DNA from: Lolium rigidum
Lineage: Eukaryota; Streptophyta; Magnoliopsida; Poales; Poaceae
Reading direction: 5' to 3'
Assembly (NCBI RefSeq): GCF_022539505.1
Contig: NC_061508.1
Location: 93,165,276-93,229,275 of the forward strand
DNA length: 64,000 nucleotides
The position numbers and the translations under genes were made by a program. The notes under the pieces were generated by a model, which made no database searches, had not been told where the DNA came from, and was given only the letters and a program-made list of their open reading frames with translations. Position 1 is the first letter of the stretch; each line of letters opens with the position of its first letter. Shown here in pieces: positions 22,627 to 33,601 of this stretch.

Positions 22627-25239
22627 TTCACACTTTCTGCGCCTAGCTGAAAGGCGTTAAAGAAAAGCACTTCTTGGGAGATAACCCATGTATGTTTTTA
22701 TTACTGTTTTGTTGAGTCTTGGAAGTTGACACTACTGTAGCAACCTCTCCTTATCTTTACTTTATTGCATTGTTGTGCCAAGTAAAGTCTCTAATAGTAA
22801 AGTTGATACTAGATTTGGATTGCTGCGCAGAAACATATTTCTTCATGTCACGAATTTGAGTAGATCTCTCTGTAGAAGAATCAAAAAAATCTGCCAATTT
22901 ACATGCGTGATCCTCAGATATGTACGCAACTTTCATTAGTTTTGAGGTTTTTCATCTGAGCCTGTTAAGTGCCTCTAAAAAAATCGTCTTTATGGACTGT
23001 TCTGTTTTGACAGATTCTGCCTTTTATTTCGCATTGCCTCTTTTGCTATGTTGAATGGATTTCTTTGTTCCATTAACTTTAAGTAGCTTTGTGCAATGTC
23101 CAGAAGTGTTAAGAATGATTATGTCACCTCTGAATATGTGATTTTTTTATTATGCACTAACCCTCTAATGAGTTTGTTTTGAGTTTGGTGTGGAGGAAGT
23201 TTTCAAGGATCAAGAGAGGAGGATGATACAATATGATCAAGAAGAGTGAAAAGTCTAAGCTTGGGGATGCCCCGTGGTTCATCCCTGCATATTTCAAGAA
23301 GACTCAAGCATCTAAGCTTGGGGATGCCCAAGGCATCCCCTTCTTCATCGACAACTTATCAGGTCACCTCTAGTGAAACTATATTTTTATTCATCACATC
23401 TTATGTGCTTTACTTGGAGCGTCTGTTTGCTTTTATTTTTGTTTTTGTTTGAATAAACTCGGATCCTAGCATTCTTTGTGTAGGAGAAAGACACGCTCCG
23501 CTGTTTCATATGAACACTGGTGTTCTTAGCTTTACTTTTAATGTTCATGGCGAAGGTTGAAACTGCTTCGTTCATTGTTATTTGGTTGGAAACGAGAAAA
23601 TGCTTCATGTGGTAATTGGTATATTGTCTTGAATAATTTGATACTTGGCAATTGTTGTGCTCAAATAGATCATGTTTAAGCTCTTGCATCATGTACTTTG
23701 CACCTATTAATGAAGAACTACCATAGAGCTTGTTGAAATTTGGTTTGCATGATTGGTCTCTCTAGAGTCTAGATATTTTCCGGTGAAGTGTTTGAACAAC
23801 AAGGAAGACAGTGTAGAGTCTTATAATGCTTGCAATATGTTCTTGTGTAAGTTTTTCTATACCTGTTCATACTTGTGTTTGCTTAAAACAACCTTGCTAG
23901 CCAAAGCCTTGTACTGAGAGGGAATACTTCTCGTGCATCCAAAACCTTGAGCCAAAACCTATGCCATTTGTGTCCACCATACCTACCTACTATGTGGTAT
24001 TTCTCTACCATTCCAAAGTAAATTACTTGAGTGCTACCTTTAAAATTTCATTCCTTGTCTTTGCAATATATAGCTCATGGGAAAATAGCCTTAAAAACTA
24101 TTGTGGTATTGAATATGTTGCTATGTATCTTATTTCTTATAAGTTGCTTGTTGAGCGGTAACCATGTTTACAGGGGACGCCATCAACTATTACACCTTTG
24201 TTGAATATCATGTGAGTTGCTATGCATGTTCGTCTTGTCTGAAGTAAGGGCGATTTATCATGATCAAATGGTTTGAGTATGCATATTGTTAGAGAAGAAC
24301 ATTGAGCCGCTAACTAAAGCCATGAATCATGGTGGAAGTTTCAGTTTGGACATTAATCCTCAATCTCTTATGAGAATATTATCTGTTGTTGAATGCTTAT
24401 GCATTAAAGAGGGGTCCATTATCTGTTTTCTATGTTGTCCCGGTATGGATGTCCTTAGTTGAGATCTATCAAAAACGAGAAATCAAATGCGATCTATCTC
24501 TTTGGACCTTTGTACAGGCGGCATAGAGGTACCCCTTTGTGACACTTGGTTGAAACATATGTTATGCAATGATAATCCATGTAAATCCAAGCTAATTAGG
24601 ACAAGGTGCGAGCACAATTGGTATTTTATGCATGAGGCTTGCAACTTATAAGATGTCTTATGCATAACACATATGAATTATTACTACCGTTGACAAAATT
24701 GTTTCTATGTTTTCAAAATAAAAGCTCTAGCACAAAAATAGTAATCCATGCTTCCCACTTGCGAAGGGCCATTCTTTTACTTTATGTTGAGTCGGTTTAC
24801 CTACTTCTTTCTATCTTAGAAGCAAACACTTGTGTCAGCTGTGTGCATTGATTCCTACATACTTGCTTATTTGCATTCATCATATTACTTTGTGTTGACA
24901 ATTATCCATGAGATATACATGTTGAAGTTGAAAGCAACTGCTGAAACTTATATCTTCCTTTGTGTTGCTTCAAAACTTTCTACTAAGAATTATTTGCTTT
25001 ATGAGTTAACTCCTATGCAAGTCTTATTGATGCTTGTCTTGAAAGTACTATTCATGAAAAGTCTTTGCTATATGATCAGTTGTTTAGTCATTTTCTTTAC
25101 CATTTCTTCGAATCACTTCATTCATCTCATATGCTTTACAATAGTATTGATCAAGATTATGATAGCATGTCACTTCAGAAATTATCCTTGTTATCGTTTA
25201 CCTACTCGAGGGCGAGTAGGAATTAAGCTTGGGGATGCT
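22627..25239 (+). other. 3' internal region, unit 1, with internal polypurine-like motifs
   Basis: Non-coding, 2.6 kb. It contains AAGCTTGGGGATGC at 23257-23270 and 23314-23327, and again as the terminal polypurine tract at 25226-25239. A palindromic word CTCGAGGGCGAG precedes the last copy. Reading frames in this stretch are short and AT-driven. Confidence 0.7.
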
Positions 25240-26835
25240 TGATACGTCTCAAACGTATCTATAATTCCTTATGTTCCATGCTAGTTTTATGACAATACTC
25301 ACATGTTTTATACACACTTTACATCATTTATATGCATTTTCCGGCACTAACCTATTAACGAGGTGCCGAAGCGCCAGTTCATGTTTTGTGCTGTTTTTGG
25401 TTTCAGAAATCCTACACAGGAAATATTCTCGGAATTGGACGAAATTAACGCCCAGGGTCTTATTTTTCCACGGAGCTTCCAGAAGACCGAAGGGGATACG
25501 AAGTGGGGCCACGAGGTGGCCACACCACAAGGCGGCGCGGCCAAGGAGGGGCCCGCGCCGCCCTATGGTGTGGGCCCCTCGAGCGCCCCCGACTCTGCCC
25601 TTCCGCCTACTTAAACTCTCCGTCGCGAAAACCCTATTACCGAGAGCCACGATACGGAAAAAGTTCCAGAGACGACGCCGCCGCCAATCCCATCTCCGGG
25701 GATTCAGGAGATCACCTCCGGCACCCTGCCAGAGAGGAGAATCATCACCGGAGGGCTCTACATCACCATGCCCGCCTCCGGATTGATGCGTGAGTAGTTC
25801 ATCCTTGGACTATGGGTCCATAGCAGTAGCTAGATGGTTGTCTTCTACTCTTGTGCTATCATGTTTAGATTTTGTGAGCTGCCTATCATGATCAAGATCA
25901 TCTATTTGTAATGATACATGTTGTGTTTGTTGGGATCCGATGAATATTGAATACTATGTCAAGTTGATTATCAATCTATCATATATGTGTTGTTTATATT
26001 CTTGCATGCTCTCCATTGCTAGTAGAGGCTCTGGCCAAGTTGATACTTGTGACTCCAAGAGGGAGTATTTATGCTCGATAGTGGGTTCATGCCTCCATTG
26101 AATGTGGGACAGTGACAGAAAGTTCTAAGGTTGTGGATGTGTTGTTGCCACTAGGGATAAAACATCAATGCTTTGTCTAAGGATATTTGTGTTGATTACA
26201 TTACGCACCATACTTAATGCAATTGTCTGTTCTTTGCAACTTAATACTGGAAGGGGTGCGGATGCTAACCCGAAGGTGGACTTTTTAGGCATAGATGCAT
26301 GCTGGATAGCGGTCTATGTACTTTGTCGTAATGCCCTGATTAAATCTCATAGTAGTCATCATGATATGTATGTGTATTGTTATGCTCTCTCTATTTGTCA
26401 ATTGTCCAACTATAATTTGTTCACCCAACATGCTATTTCTTATTGGAGAGACACCACTAGTGAACTGTGGACCCCGGTCCATTCTTTTACATCTGAAATA
26501 CAATCTATCGCAAACTACGTTCTCTCGTTGTTTTCTACAAGCAAACATCATTCTCCACATCATACGTTTAATCCTTTGTTAACAGCAAGCCGGTGAGATT
26601 GACAACCTCACTGTTAAGTTGGGGCAAAGTATTTTGATTGTGTTGTGCAGGTTCCACGTTGGCGCCGGAATCCCTGGTGTTGCGCCGCACTACACTCTTT
26701 CACCAACAACCTTCACCTGGCCTTCATCTCCTACTGGTTCGACAACCTTGGTTTCATACTGAGGGAAACTTGCTGCTATACGCATCACACCTTCCACTTG
26801 GGGTTCCCAACGAACGTGTGCTTCACGCGTTATCA
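25240..26835 (+). repeat. LTR 2 of the tandem array
   Basis: 1,596 bp, ending ..CACGCGTTATCA and followed by a primer-binding site, as expected of a 5' LTR. It is also preceded by a polypurine tract, as expected of a 3' LTR. Confidence 0.87.
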
Positions 26836-26846
26836 AGCTAAATTTC

Positions 26847-26861
26847 TGGCGCCGTTGCCGG
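26847..26861 (+). other. Primer-binding site 2
   Basis: TGGCGCCGTTGCCGG, 11 bp after LTR 2. Confidence 0.7.
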
Positions 26862-27095
26862 GGAGATCAAGACACGCTGCAAGGGGAGTCTCTCACATCC
26901 AATCTCTTTACTTTGTTATTGTCTTGCTTTACTTTATTTTATTTTCTGTTGTGTATGCTTTCTCTATATCAAAAACACACAAAAAATTAGTTACTTGCAT
27001 TACTTTATTTACTGTCTTGTTTGCGTTCTCTATATTAAAAACACAAAAAAATTAGTTACTTGCATTTACTTAATTTACCTTTTCTTTATTTCATC

Positions 27096-27720
27096 ATGCT
27101 TCCTCCTAAGTTCACTCTGAAAGATATACCGGTAGGGCAAGGGTCTATCATTGGAAGAGATAATATAGAATTTTTTTTCACTCATGTTAGTATGGTTGAA
27201 GATTTTGAAGATAGATCCTTGGTAAAAGTTGTTCCTACTTATGAAAGTGCTACTGCCTCTTTAGTACACATGTTGGAAACTAGATTCGTTAATCTTAATC
27301 CTATAATTCAACATATGTTTCTTACACTCTCTGATATGGAAAGGGAAGAAAAGAGAGATTTTGTTTTAGAGGTCCTTCTTAGAGAATTTGGTGATATAGC
27401 TAAAGAAGCTAGGGAAGTTTTTATTAAGCATAAGAGGCTTGGCTTTTATACCGATTTTGCAAAAACACTTGAAAAAATGGACATGGATAGATTAAAGTAC
27501 ACTAATAACGTCAATGGTGAGGGGGAGACTCATGGGAATGCATGAAGCTCTAGAAAATAACTATGTTTGGCTTGTTCCTGAAAATTTGTTTGATGAGGAT
27601 AGTAAGCCTAGGAGCAACGAAAGAGGAGTTACTTACATAGACAAGATACAATGCATTGTTGAGAAAACTCCCAACTCCCCAGGTAATAATGTTGATGCTT
27701 CATCTCTCGATAATACTTGA
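27096..27720 (+). pseudogene. Orphan ORF of the LTR element, copy 2 (23-bp deletion)
   Basis: It starts at ATG 27096 with the same amino terminus as copy 1 and stays open through the T-run. It is frameshifted near 27529 by a 23-bp deletion relative to copy 1, giving an early TGA at 27543-27545. The downstream part (ENLFDEDSKPRSNERG.. to TGA 27718) remains readable in another frame. The two copies therefore carry different, independent lesions. Function unknown; no recognised domain. Confidence 0.7.
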
Positions 27721-30326
27721 TTCACACTTTCTGCCCCTAGCTGAAAGGCGTTAAAGAAAAGCACTTCTCGGGAGATAACCCATGTATGTTTTTATTACTG
27801 TTTTGTTGAGCCTTGGAAGTTGTTACTACTGTAGCAACCTCTCCTTATCTTTACTTTATTGCATTGTTGTGCCAAGTAAAGTCTCTAATAGTAAAGTTGC
27901 TACTAGATTTGGATTGCTGCGCAGAAACAGATTTCTACCTGTCACGAATTTGCGTAGATCTCTCTGTAGAAGAATCAAAAATCTGCAAATTTACGTACGT
28001 GATCCTCAGATATGTACGCAACTTTCATTAGTTTTGAGCTTTTTCATCTGAGCCTGTTAAGTGCCTCTAACAAATTCGTCTTTACGGACTAACCTGTTTT
28101 GACAGATTCTGCCTTTTATTTCGCATTGCCTCTTTTGCTATGTTGAATGGATTTCTTTGTTCCAATAACTTTCAGTAGCTATGTGCAATGTCCAGAAGTG
28201 TTAAGAATGATTATGTCACCTCTGAATATGTGAATTTTTGATTATGCACTAACCCTCTATTGAGTTTGTTTCGAGTTTGGTGTGGAGGAAGTTTTCAAGG
28301 ATCAAGAGAGGAGGATGATACAATATGATCAAGAAGAGTGAAAAGTCTAAGCTTGGGGATGCCCCCGTGGTTCATCCCTGCATATTTCAAGAAGACTCAA
28401 GCATCTAAGCTTGGGGATGCCCAAGGCATCTCCTTCTTCATCGACAACTTATCAGGTAACCTCTAGTGAAACTATATTTTTATTCCGTCACATCTTATGT
28501 GCTTTACTTGGAGCGTCTGTTTGTTTTTGTTTTTGTTTGAATAAAATCGGATCCTAGCATTCTTTGTGTGGGAGAAAGACACGCTCCGCTGTTTCATATG
28601 AACACAGGTGTTCTTAGCGTTACTTTTAATGTTCATGGCGAAGGTTGAAACTGCTTCGTTCATTGTTATATGGTTGGAAACAGAAAATGCTTCATGTGGT
28701 AATTGGTATATTGTCTTGAATAATTTGATACTTGGCAATTGTTGTGCTCAAATAGGTCATGTTTAAGCTCTTGCATCATGTACTTTGCACCTATTAATGA
28801 AGAACTACCATAGAGCTTGTTGAAATTTGGTTTGCATGATTGGTCTCTCTAGAGTCTAGATATTTTATGGTGAAGTGTTTGAACAACAAGGAAGACAGTG
28901 TAGAGTCTTATAATGCTTGCAATATGTTCTTATGTAAGTTTTGCTGTACCGGTTCATACTTGTGTTTGCTTCAAACAACCTTGCTAGCCAAAGCCTTGTA
29001 CGCGAGAGGGAATACTTCTCGTGCATCCAAAACCTTGAGCCAAAACCTATGCGATTTGTGTCCACCATACCTACCTACTATGTGGTATTTCTCTGCCATT
29101 CCAAAGTAAATTACTTGAGTGCTACCTCTAAAATTTCATTCCTTGTCTTTGCAATACATAGCTCATGGGAAAATAGCCTTAAAAACTATTGTGGTATTGA
29201 ATATGTTGCTATGTATCTTATTTCTTATAAGTTGCTTGTTGAGCGGTAACCATGTTTACGGGGACGCCATCAACTTTTTACACCTTTGTTGATTATCATG
29301 TGAGTTGCTATGCATGTTCGTCTTGTCCGAAGTAAGGGCGATTTATCATGATCAAATGGTTTGAGTATGCATATTGTTAGAGAAGAACATTGGGCCGCTA
29401 ACTAAAGCCATGAATCATGGTGGAAGTTTCAGTTTGGACATTAATCCTCAATCTCTTATGAGAATATTATCTGTTGTTGAATGCTTATGCATTAAAGAGG
29501 TGTCCATTATCTGTTTTCTATGTATTCCCGGTATGGATGTCCTTAGTTGAGATCTATCAAAAACGAGAAATCAAATGCGATTTATCTCCTTGGACCTTTG
29601 TACAGGCGGCATAGAGGTACCCCTTTGTGACACTTGGTTGAAACATATGTTATGCAATGATAATCCATGTAAATCCAAGCTAATTAGGACAAGGTGCGAG
29701 CAGTATTGGTATTCTATGCATGAGACTTGCAACTTATAGGATGTCTTATACATAACGCATATGAATTATTACTACCGTTGACAAAATTGTTTCTATGTTT
29801 TCAAAATAAAAGCTCTAGCACAAAAATAGTAATCCATGCTTCCCTCTGCGAAGGGCCATTCTTTTACTTTATGTTGAGTCAGTTTACCTACTTCTTTCTA
29901 TCTTAGAAGCAAACACTTGTGTCAACGGTGTGCATTGATTCCTACATACTTGCTTATTTGCATTCATCATATTACTTTGTGTTGACAATTATCCATGAGA
30001 TATACATGTTGAAGTTGAAAGCAACCACTGAAACTTATATCTTCCTTTGGGTTGCTTCAAAACTTTCTACTAAGAATTTATTGCTTTATGAGTTAACTCT
30101 TATGCAAGTCTTATTGATGCTTGTCTTGAAAGTACTATTCATGAAAAGTCTTTACTATATGATCAGTTGTTTAATCATTGTCTTTACCATTGCTTCGAAT
30201 CACTTCATTCATCTCATATGCTTTACAATAGTATTGATCAAAATTATGATAGCATGTCACTTCAGAAATTATCCTTGTTATCGTTTACCTACTCGAGGGC
30301 GAGTAGGAACTAAGCTTGGGGATGCT
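27721..30326 (+). other. 3' internal region, unit 2
   Basis: Same organisation as unit 1: internal AAGCTTGGGGATGC at 28349-28362 and 28407-28420, terminal copy at 30313-30326 directly before LTR 3. No gene seen. Confidence 0.7.
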
Positions 30327-31881
30327 TGATACGTCTCAAACGTATCCATAATTTCTTATGTTCCATGCTAGTTTTATGACAATACTCACATGTTTTATAC
30401 ACACTTTACATCATTTATATGCATTTTCGGCACTAACCTATTAACGAGATGCTGAAGCGCCAGTTCCTGTTTTGTGTTGTTTTTGGTTTCAGAAATCCTA
30501 CACAGGAAATATTCTCGGAATTGGACGAAATTAACGCCCATGGTCTTATTTTTCCACGGAGCTTCCAGAAGACCGAAGGGGATACGAAGTGGGGCCACGA
30601 GGTGGCCACACCACAAGGCGGCGCGGCCAAGGAGGGGCCCGCGCCGCCCTATGGTGTGGGTCCCTCGAGCGCCCCCCGACTCTGCCCTTCCGCCTACTTA
30701 AACTCTCCGTCGCGAAAACCCTATTACCGAGAGCCACGATACGGAAAAAGTTCCAGAGACGCCGCCGCCGCCAATCCCATCTCGGGGGATTCGGGAGATC
30801 GCCTCCGGCACCTTGCCGGAGAGGGGAATCATCACCGGAGGGCTCTACATCACCATGCCCGCCTCCGGATTGATGCGTGAGTAGTTCATCCTTGGACTAT
30901 GGGTCCATAGCAGTAGCTAGATGGTTGTCTTCTCCTCATTGTGCTATCATGTTAGATCTTGTGAGCTGCCTATCATGATCAAGATCGTCTATTTGTAATG
31001 CTACATGTTGTGTTTGTTGGGATCTGATGAATATTGAATACTATGTCAAGTAGATTATCAATCTATTATATATGTGTTGTTTATGTTCTTGCATGCTCTC
31101 CGTTGCTAGTAGAGGCTCTGGCCAAGTTGATACTTGTGACTCCAAGAGGGAGTATTTATGCTCGATAGTGGGTTCATGCCTCCATTGAATCTGGGATAGT
31201 GACAGAAAGTTCTAAGGTTGTGGATGTGCTATTGCCACTAGCGATAAAACATCAATGCTTTGTCTAAGGATATTTGTGTTGATTACATTACGCACCATAC
31301 TTAATGCAATTGTCTGTTGTTTGCAACTTAATACTGGAAGGGGTGCGGATGCTAACCCGAAGGTGGATTTTTTAGGCATAGATGCATGCTGGATAGCGAT
31401 TTATGTACTTTGTCGTAATGCCCTGATTAAATCTCATAGTAGTCATCATGATATGTATATGCATCTCTATTTGTCAATTGCCCAACCGTAATTTGTTCAC
31501 CCAAATGCTATTTCTTATTGGAGAGACACCACTAGTGAACTGTGGACCCCGGTCCATTCTTTTACATCTGAAATGCAATCTACTGCAAACTCTGTTCTCT
31601 GTTGTTTTCTACAAGAAAACATCATTCTCCACAAGCCGGTGAGATTGACAACCTCACTGTTAAGTTGGGGCAAAGTATTTTGATTGTGTTGTGCAGGTTC
31701 CACGTTGGCGCCGGAATCCCTGGTGTTGCACCGCACTACACTCGTTCACCAACAACCTTCACGTGGCCTTCATCTCCTACTGGTTCGACAACCTTGGTTT
31801 CATAGTGAGGGAAACTTGCTGCTATACGCATCACACCTTCCACTTGGGGTTCCCAACGGACGTGTGCTTCACGCGTTATCA
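30327..31881 (+). repeat. LTR 3 of the tandem array
   Basis: 1,555 bp, ending ..CACGCGTTATCA. A deletion of a few tens of bases near 31632 removes the segment that precedes GCCGGTGAGATTGAC in LTRs 1 and 2. No primer-binding site follows; the next bases are the truncated gag of another element. Confidence 0.87.
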
Positions 31882-32454
31882 GGGCATGGAGAAGGCGTCG
31901 TTTGGAGGCACTTCATCGCCTCCCGCCATGAAGACGGCGATTGGGTATTGGTAGCGCGGGGCGTCGACGGAGTCGGTCTCCGACTCGGAGTCGAAGAGGG
32001 GGAGGATGGAGTTGTCCTCGAAGTCGCTCGGGTGGGAGACCGGGGTGATGGAGTCTTCCATCGACGCTGCGGTGATGGATCCAGTGACCGACACCGCGGC
32101 CGCCGAATCGGCGTCGTCCTCCAGAGCCGACTCTCCCTCGGCATGTGCGCTGCTGGAGATGGGGAGAGTGGATGTGAGGAGTTGCCCTGGCGCGAAGGGG
32201 TCGTGTAGCGGGCCGGGGCGAGCCTCGCTGGGGTCGCTGAGGCTGGCGAGCCCGACGAAGAGGTTGATCGTGCCGACCGGCACCATCCAAGCGTGGGTGA
32301 GGGGCGACGAGGTCGGCTCATAGGAGCTCGGCTGGATGTGGAAGAAGTTGCCCGTGGCAATCATCCTGCCGAAGGCGATCGGCCAGCGGATTGGCGAGTA
32401 GGGCCTCGCCGCAGCTCGGAGGCCGGATGTCCCATACCCCATGGTGGGCGCCAC
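31882..32454 (-). pseudogene. Gypsy 5' internal region / gag N-terminus, truncated
   Basis: The reading frame on the minus strand is continuous from the LTR into WPIAFGRMIATGNFFHIQPS.. and ..DSESETDSVDAPRYQYPIAV, a Pro/Ser/acidic-rich N-terminal gag region found in a large grass gypsy family. A primer-binding site of the TGGCGCCCACC type lies at about 32437-32453. The frame is cut at 31882 by the end of the tandem array, so only the first part of gag remains, and the rest is not found beyond the array. Confidence 0.65.
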
Positions 32455-32993
32455 TGTCGTGGATATGACCACGGCAGGTGCTACAGGAGGCGGCACTTCA
32501 TTGATGCGGGGGCAAGGGAACATAGCCATCTGCGGATCGAGGTGCACAAGACGCAAGGTTTTACCCAGGTCCAGCCCCTTCGGAGAGTAAAAGGCCTACG
32601 TCCTGCTAGATCTATTACTCAGTGGAGAATTACAATGGGGGGGGGGCTCAGTCGGCGGCTACGCCAAGAGCTACAAGGGGGAGATTGGATCTCAGATGAT
32701 GTGTCTTCTAGGGTTTACCTCGGGGGTTTATATAGGCACCCCCGATCTAGGGTTACATGAGGATAACTCCGAATCATATCAGTTGCTACTAATCCGGGAT
32801 TTGCCACCCCTCTTGCAAGTAATCTCCTCCTCCAGTCGCGCATATCTTTATCCAGAGATTACGGTCCAGTCGCTACAGGGCCCAGTCACCCAGGGCCCAC
32901 TCACCCAGTCGCTTGGGCGACTGGCAGCCTTCTTGGACCTTCACCTCCATGGCGAGTGGGACTGGCAACACACCCCCTTAGGGCATATCCCCA
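32455..32993 (-). mobile_element. 5' LTR of the reversed gypsy element
   Basis: On the minus strand it runs from TGGGGATATGCCCTAAGGG (32993) to ..ATATCCACGACA (32455), about 539 bp with TG..CA termini, and is followed by the primer-binding site. A TATA-like TATATAAAC lies near 32730 on the minus strand. Confidence 0.65.
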
Positions 32994-33310
32994 TCAATTT
33001 GTTTAGATATGTGGCTGGTTGGCCACCAGTCTGTCGATCGACTTATAGATTTAATAAATTTTGAAATTGCGTATTAGTTATAAAATTATTGAAAAAAACA
33101 TAGTATTTAAAAAATTGCAAAGGGCTGAACCATGGTCAGCATAGCTAATCGATTCCATTGATTCCGAAGACCATGTGATGGGGTGTACTAGGCAAATCCA
33201 CTATCAGTATCACTAGCAATAGTGGGCATAGCCACATGCGTACCACAACATGCTCGGATGCTCCCCACTCCAGCGCAGCCCTAACATGCATGTAGCCATA
33301 CCAATATCCT
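32994..33310. other. Unassigned; possible edge of a diverged duplication
   Basis: AT-rich to 33115. 33125-33240 resembles 36745-36850 in order (for example 'accatggtcagcatagct' against 'accatgttcagctagct'). Confidence 0.4.
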
Positions 33311-33313
33311 TTA

Positions 33314-33598
33314 GGACTCATTTGATTTATAGAATTTGTATAGAATCTGTGTAGGATTCAAATCTTATAGGAAAATTTTCTATACAAGTTGTTTGATTCA
33401 TAGGAACATATCCTATAGAAACTAATCCTATAGAAATCTTGTAGTGTAAATTTTATAGGAAAAAAATATTAGCTCATACCTCATGGAAAAATTCCTTTAC
33501 TATATCAAACAACACATACGATTCAAGATGACGTAACATCCCAATCCCATGATTTTCCTATTTCTACACTTTTTCTATCCTATGAATTAAAGGAACCC
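33314..33598. mobile_element. Tourist-like MITE
   Basis: About 285 bp, AT-rich, with imperfect inverted ends (GGACTCATTTGATTTATAG on the left; the right end reads CTATGAATTAAAGGAACCC). It is flanked by TTA at 33311-33313 and 33599-33601, as expected for PIF/Harbinger-derived MITEs. Confidence 0.7.
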
Positions 33599-33601
33599 TT
33601 A

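Larger units (their letters stand above)
20125..31881 (+). mobile_element. Tandem LTR-internal-LTR-internal-LTR array
   Basis: Three LTRs (20125-21717, 25240-26835, 30327-31881) alternate with two complete, near-identical internal regions (21718-25239 and 26836-30326). Each of the first two LTRs is followed by a primer-binding site, and each internal region ends in the same polypurine-like motif. The internal regions are about 3.5 kb and encode one orphan ORF each; no gag, protease, reverse transcriptase or integrase block is visible, so the element is non-autonomous (LARD-like). Bases flanking the array are GCTTC on the left and GGGCA on the right, so there is no target duplication. The family resembles Sabrina-type Triticeae gypsy elements by LTR start and primer-binding site; the name is not certain. 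Confidence 0.85.

Noticed and set aside
31879..32556. 225-codon minus-strand frame considered as a host gene
   Set aside because: The frame runs out of an LTR and across a primer-binding site, and the protein matches the N-terminal part of a grass gypsy gag.
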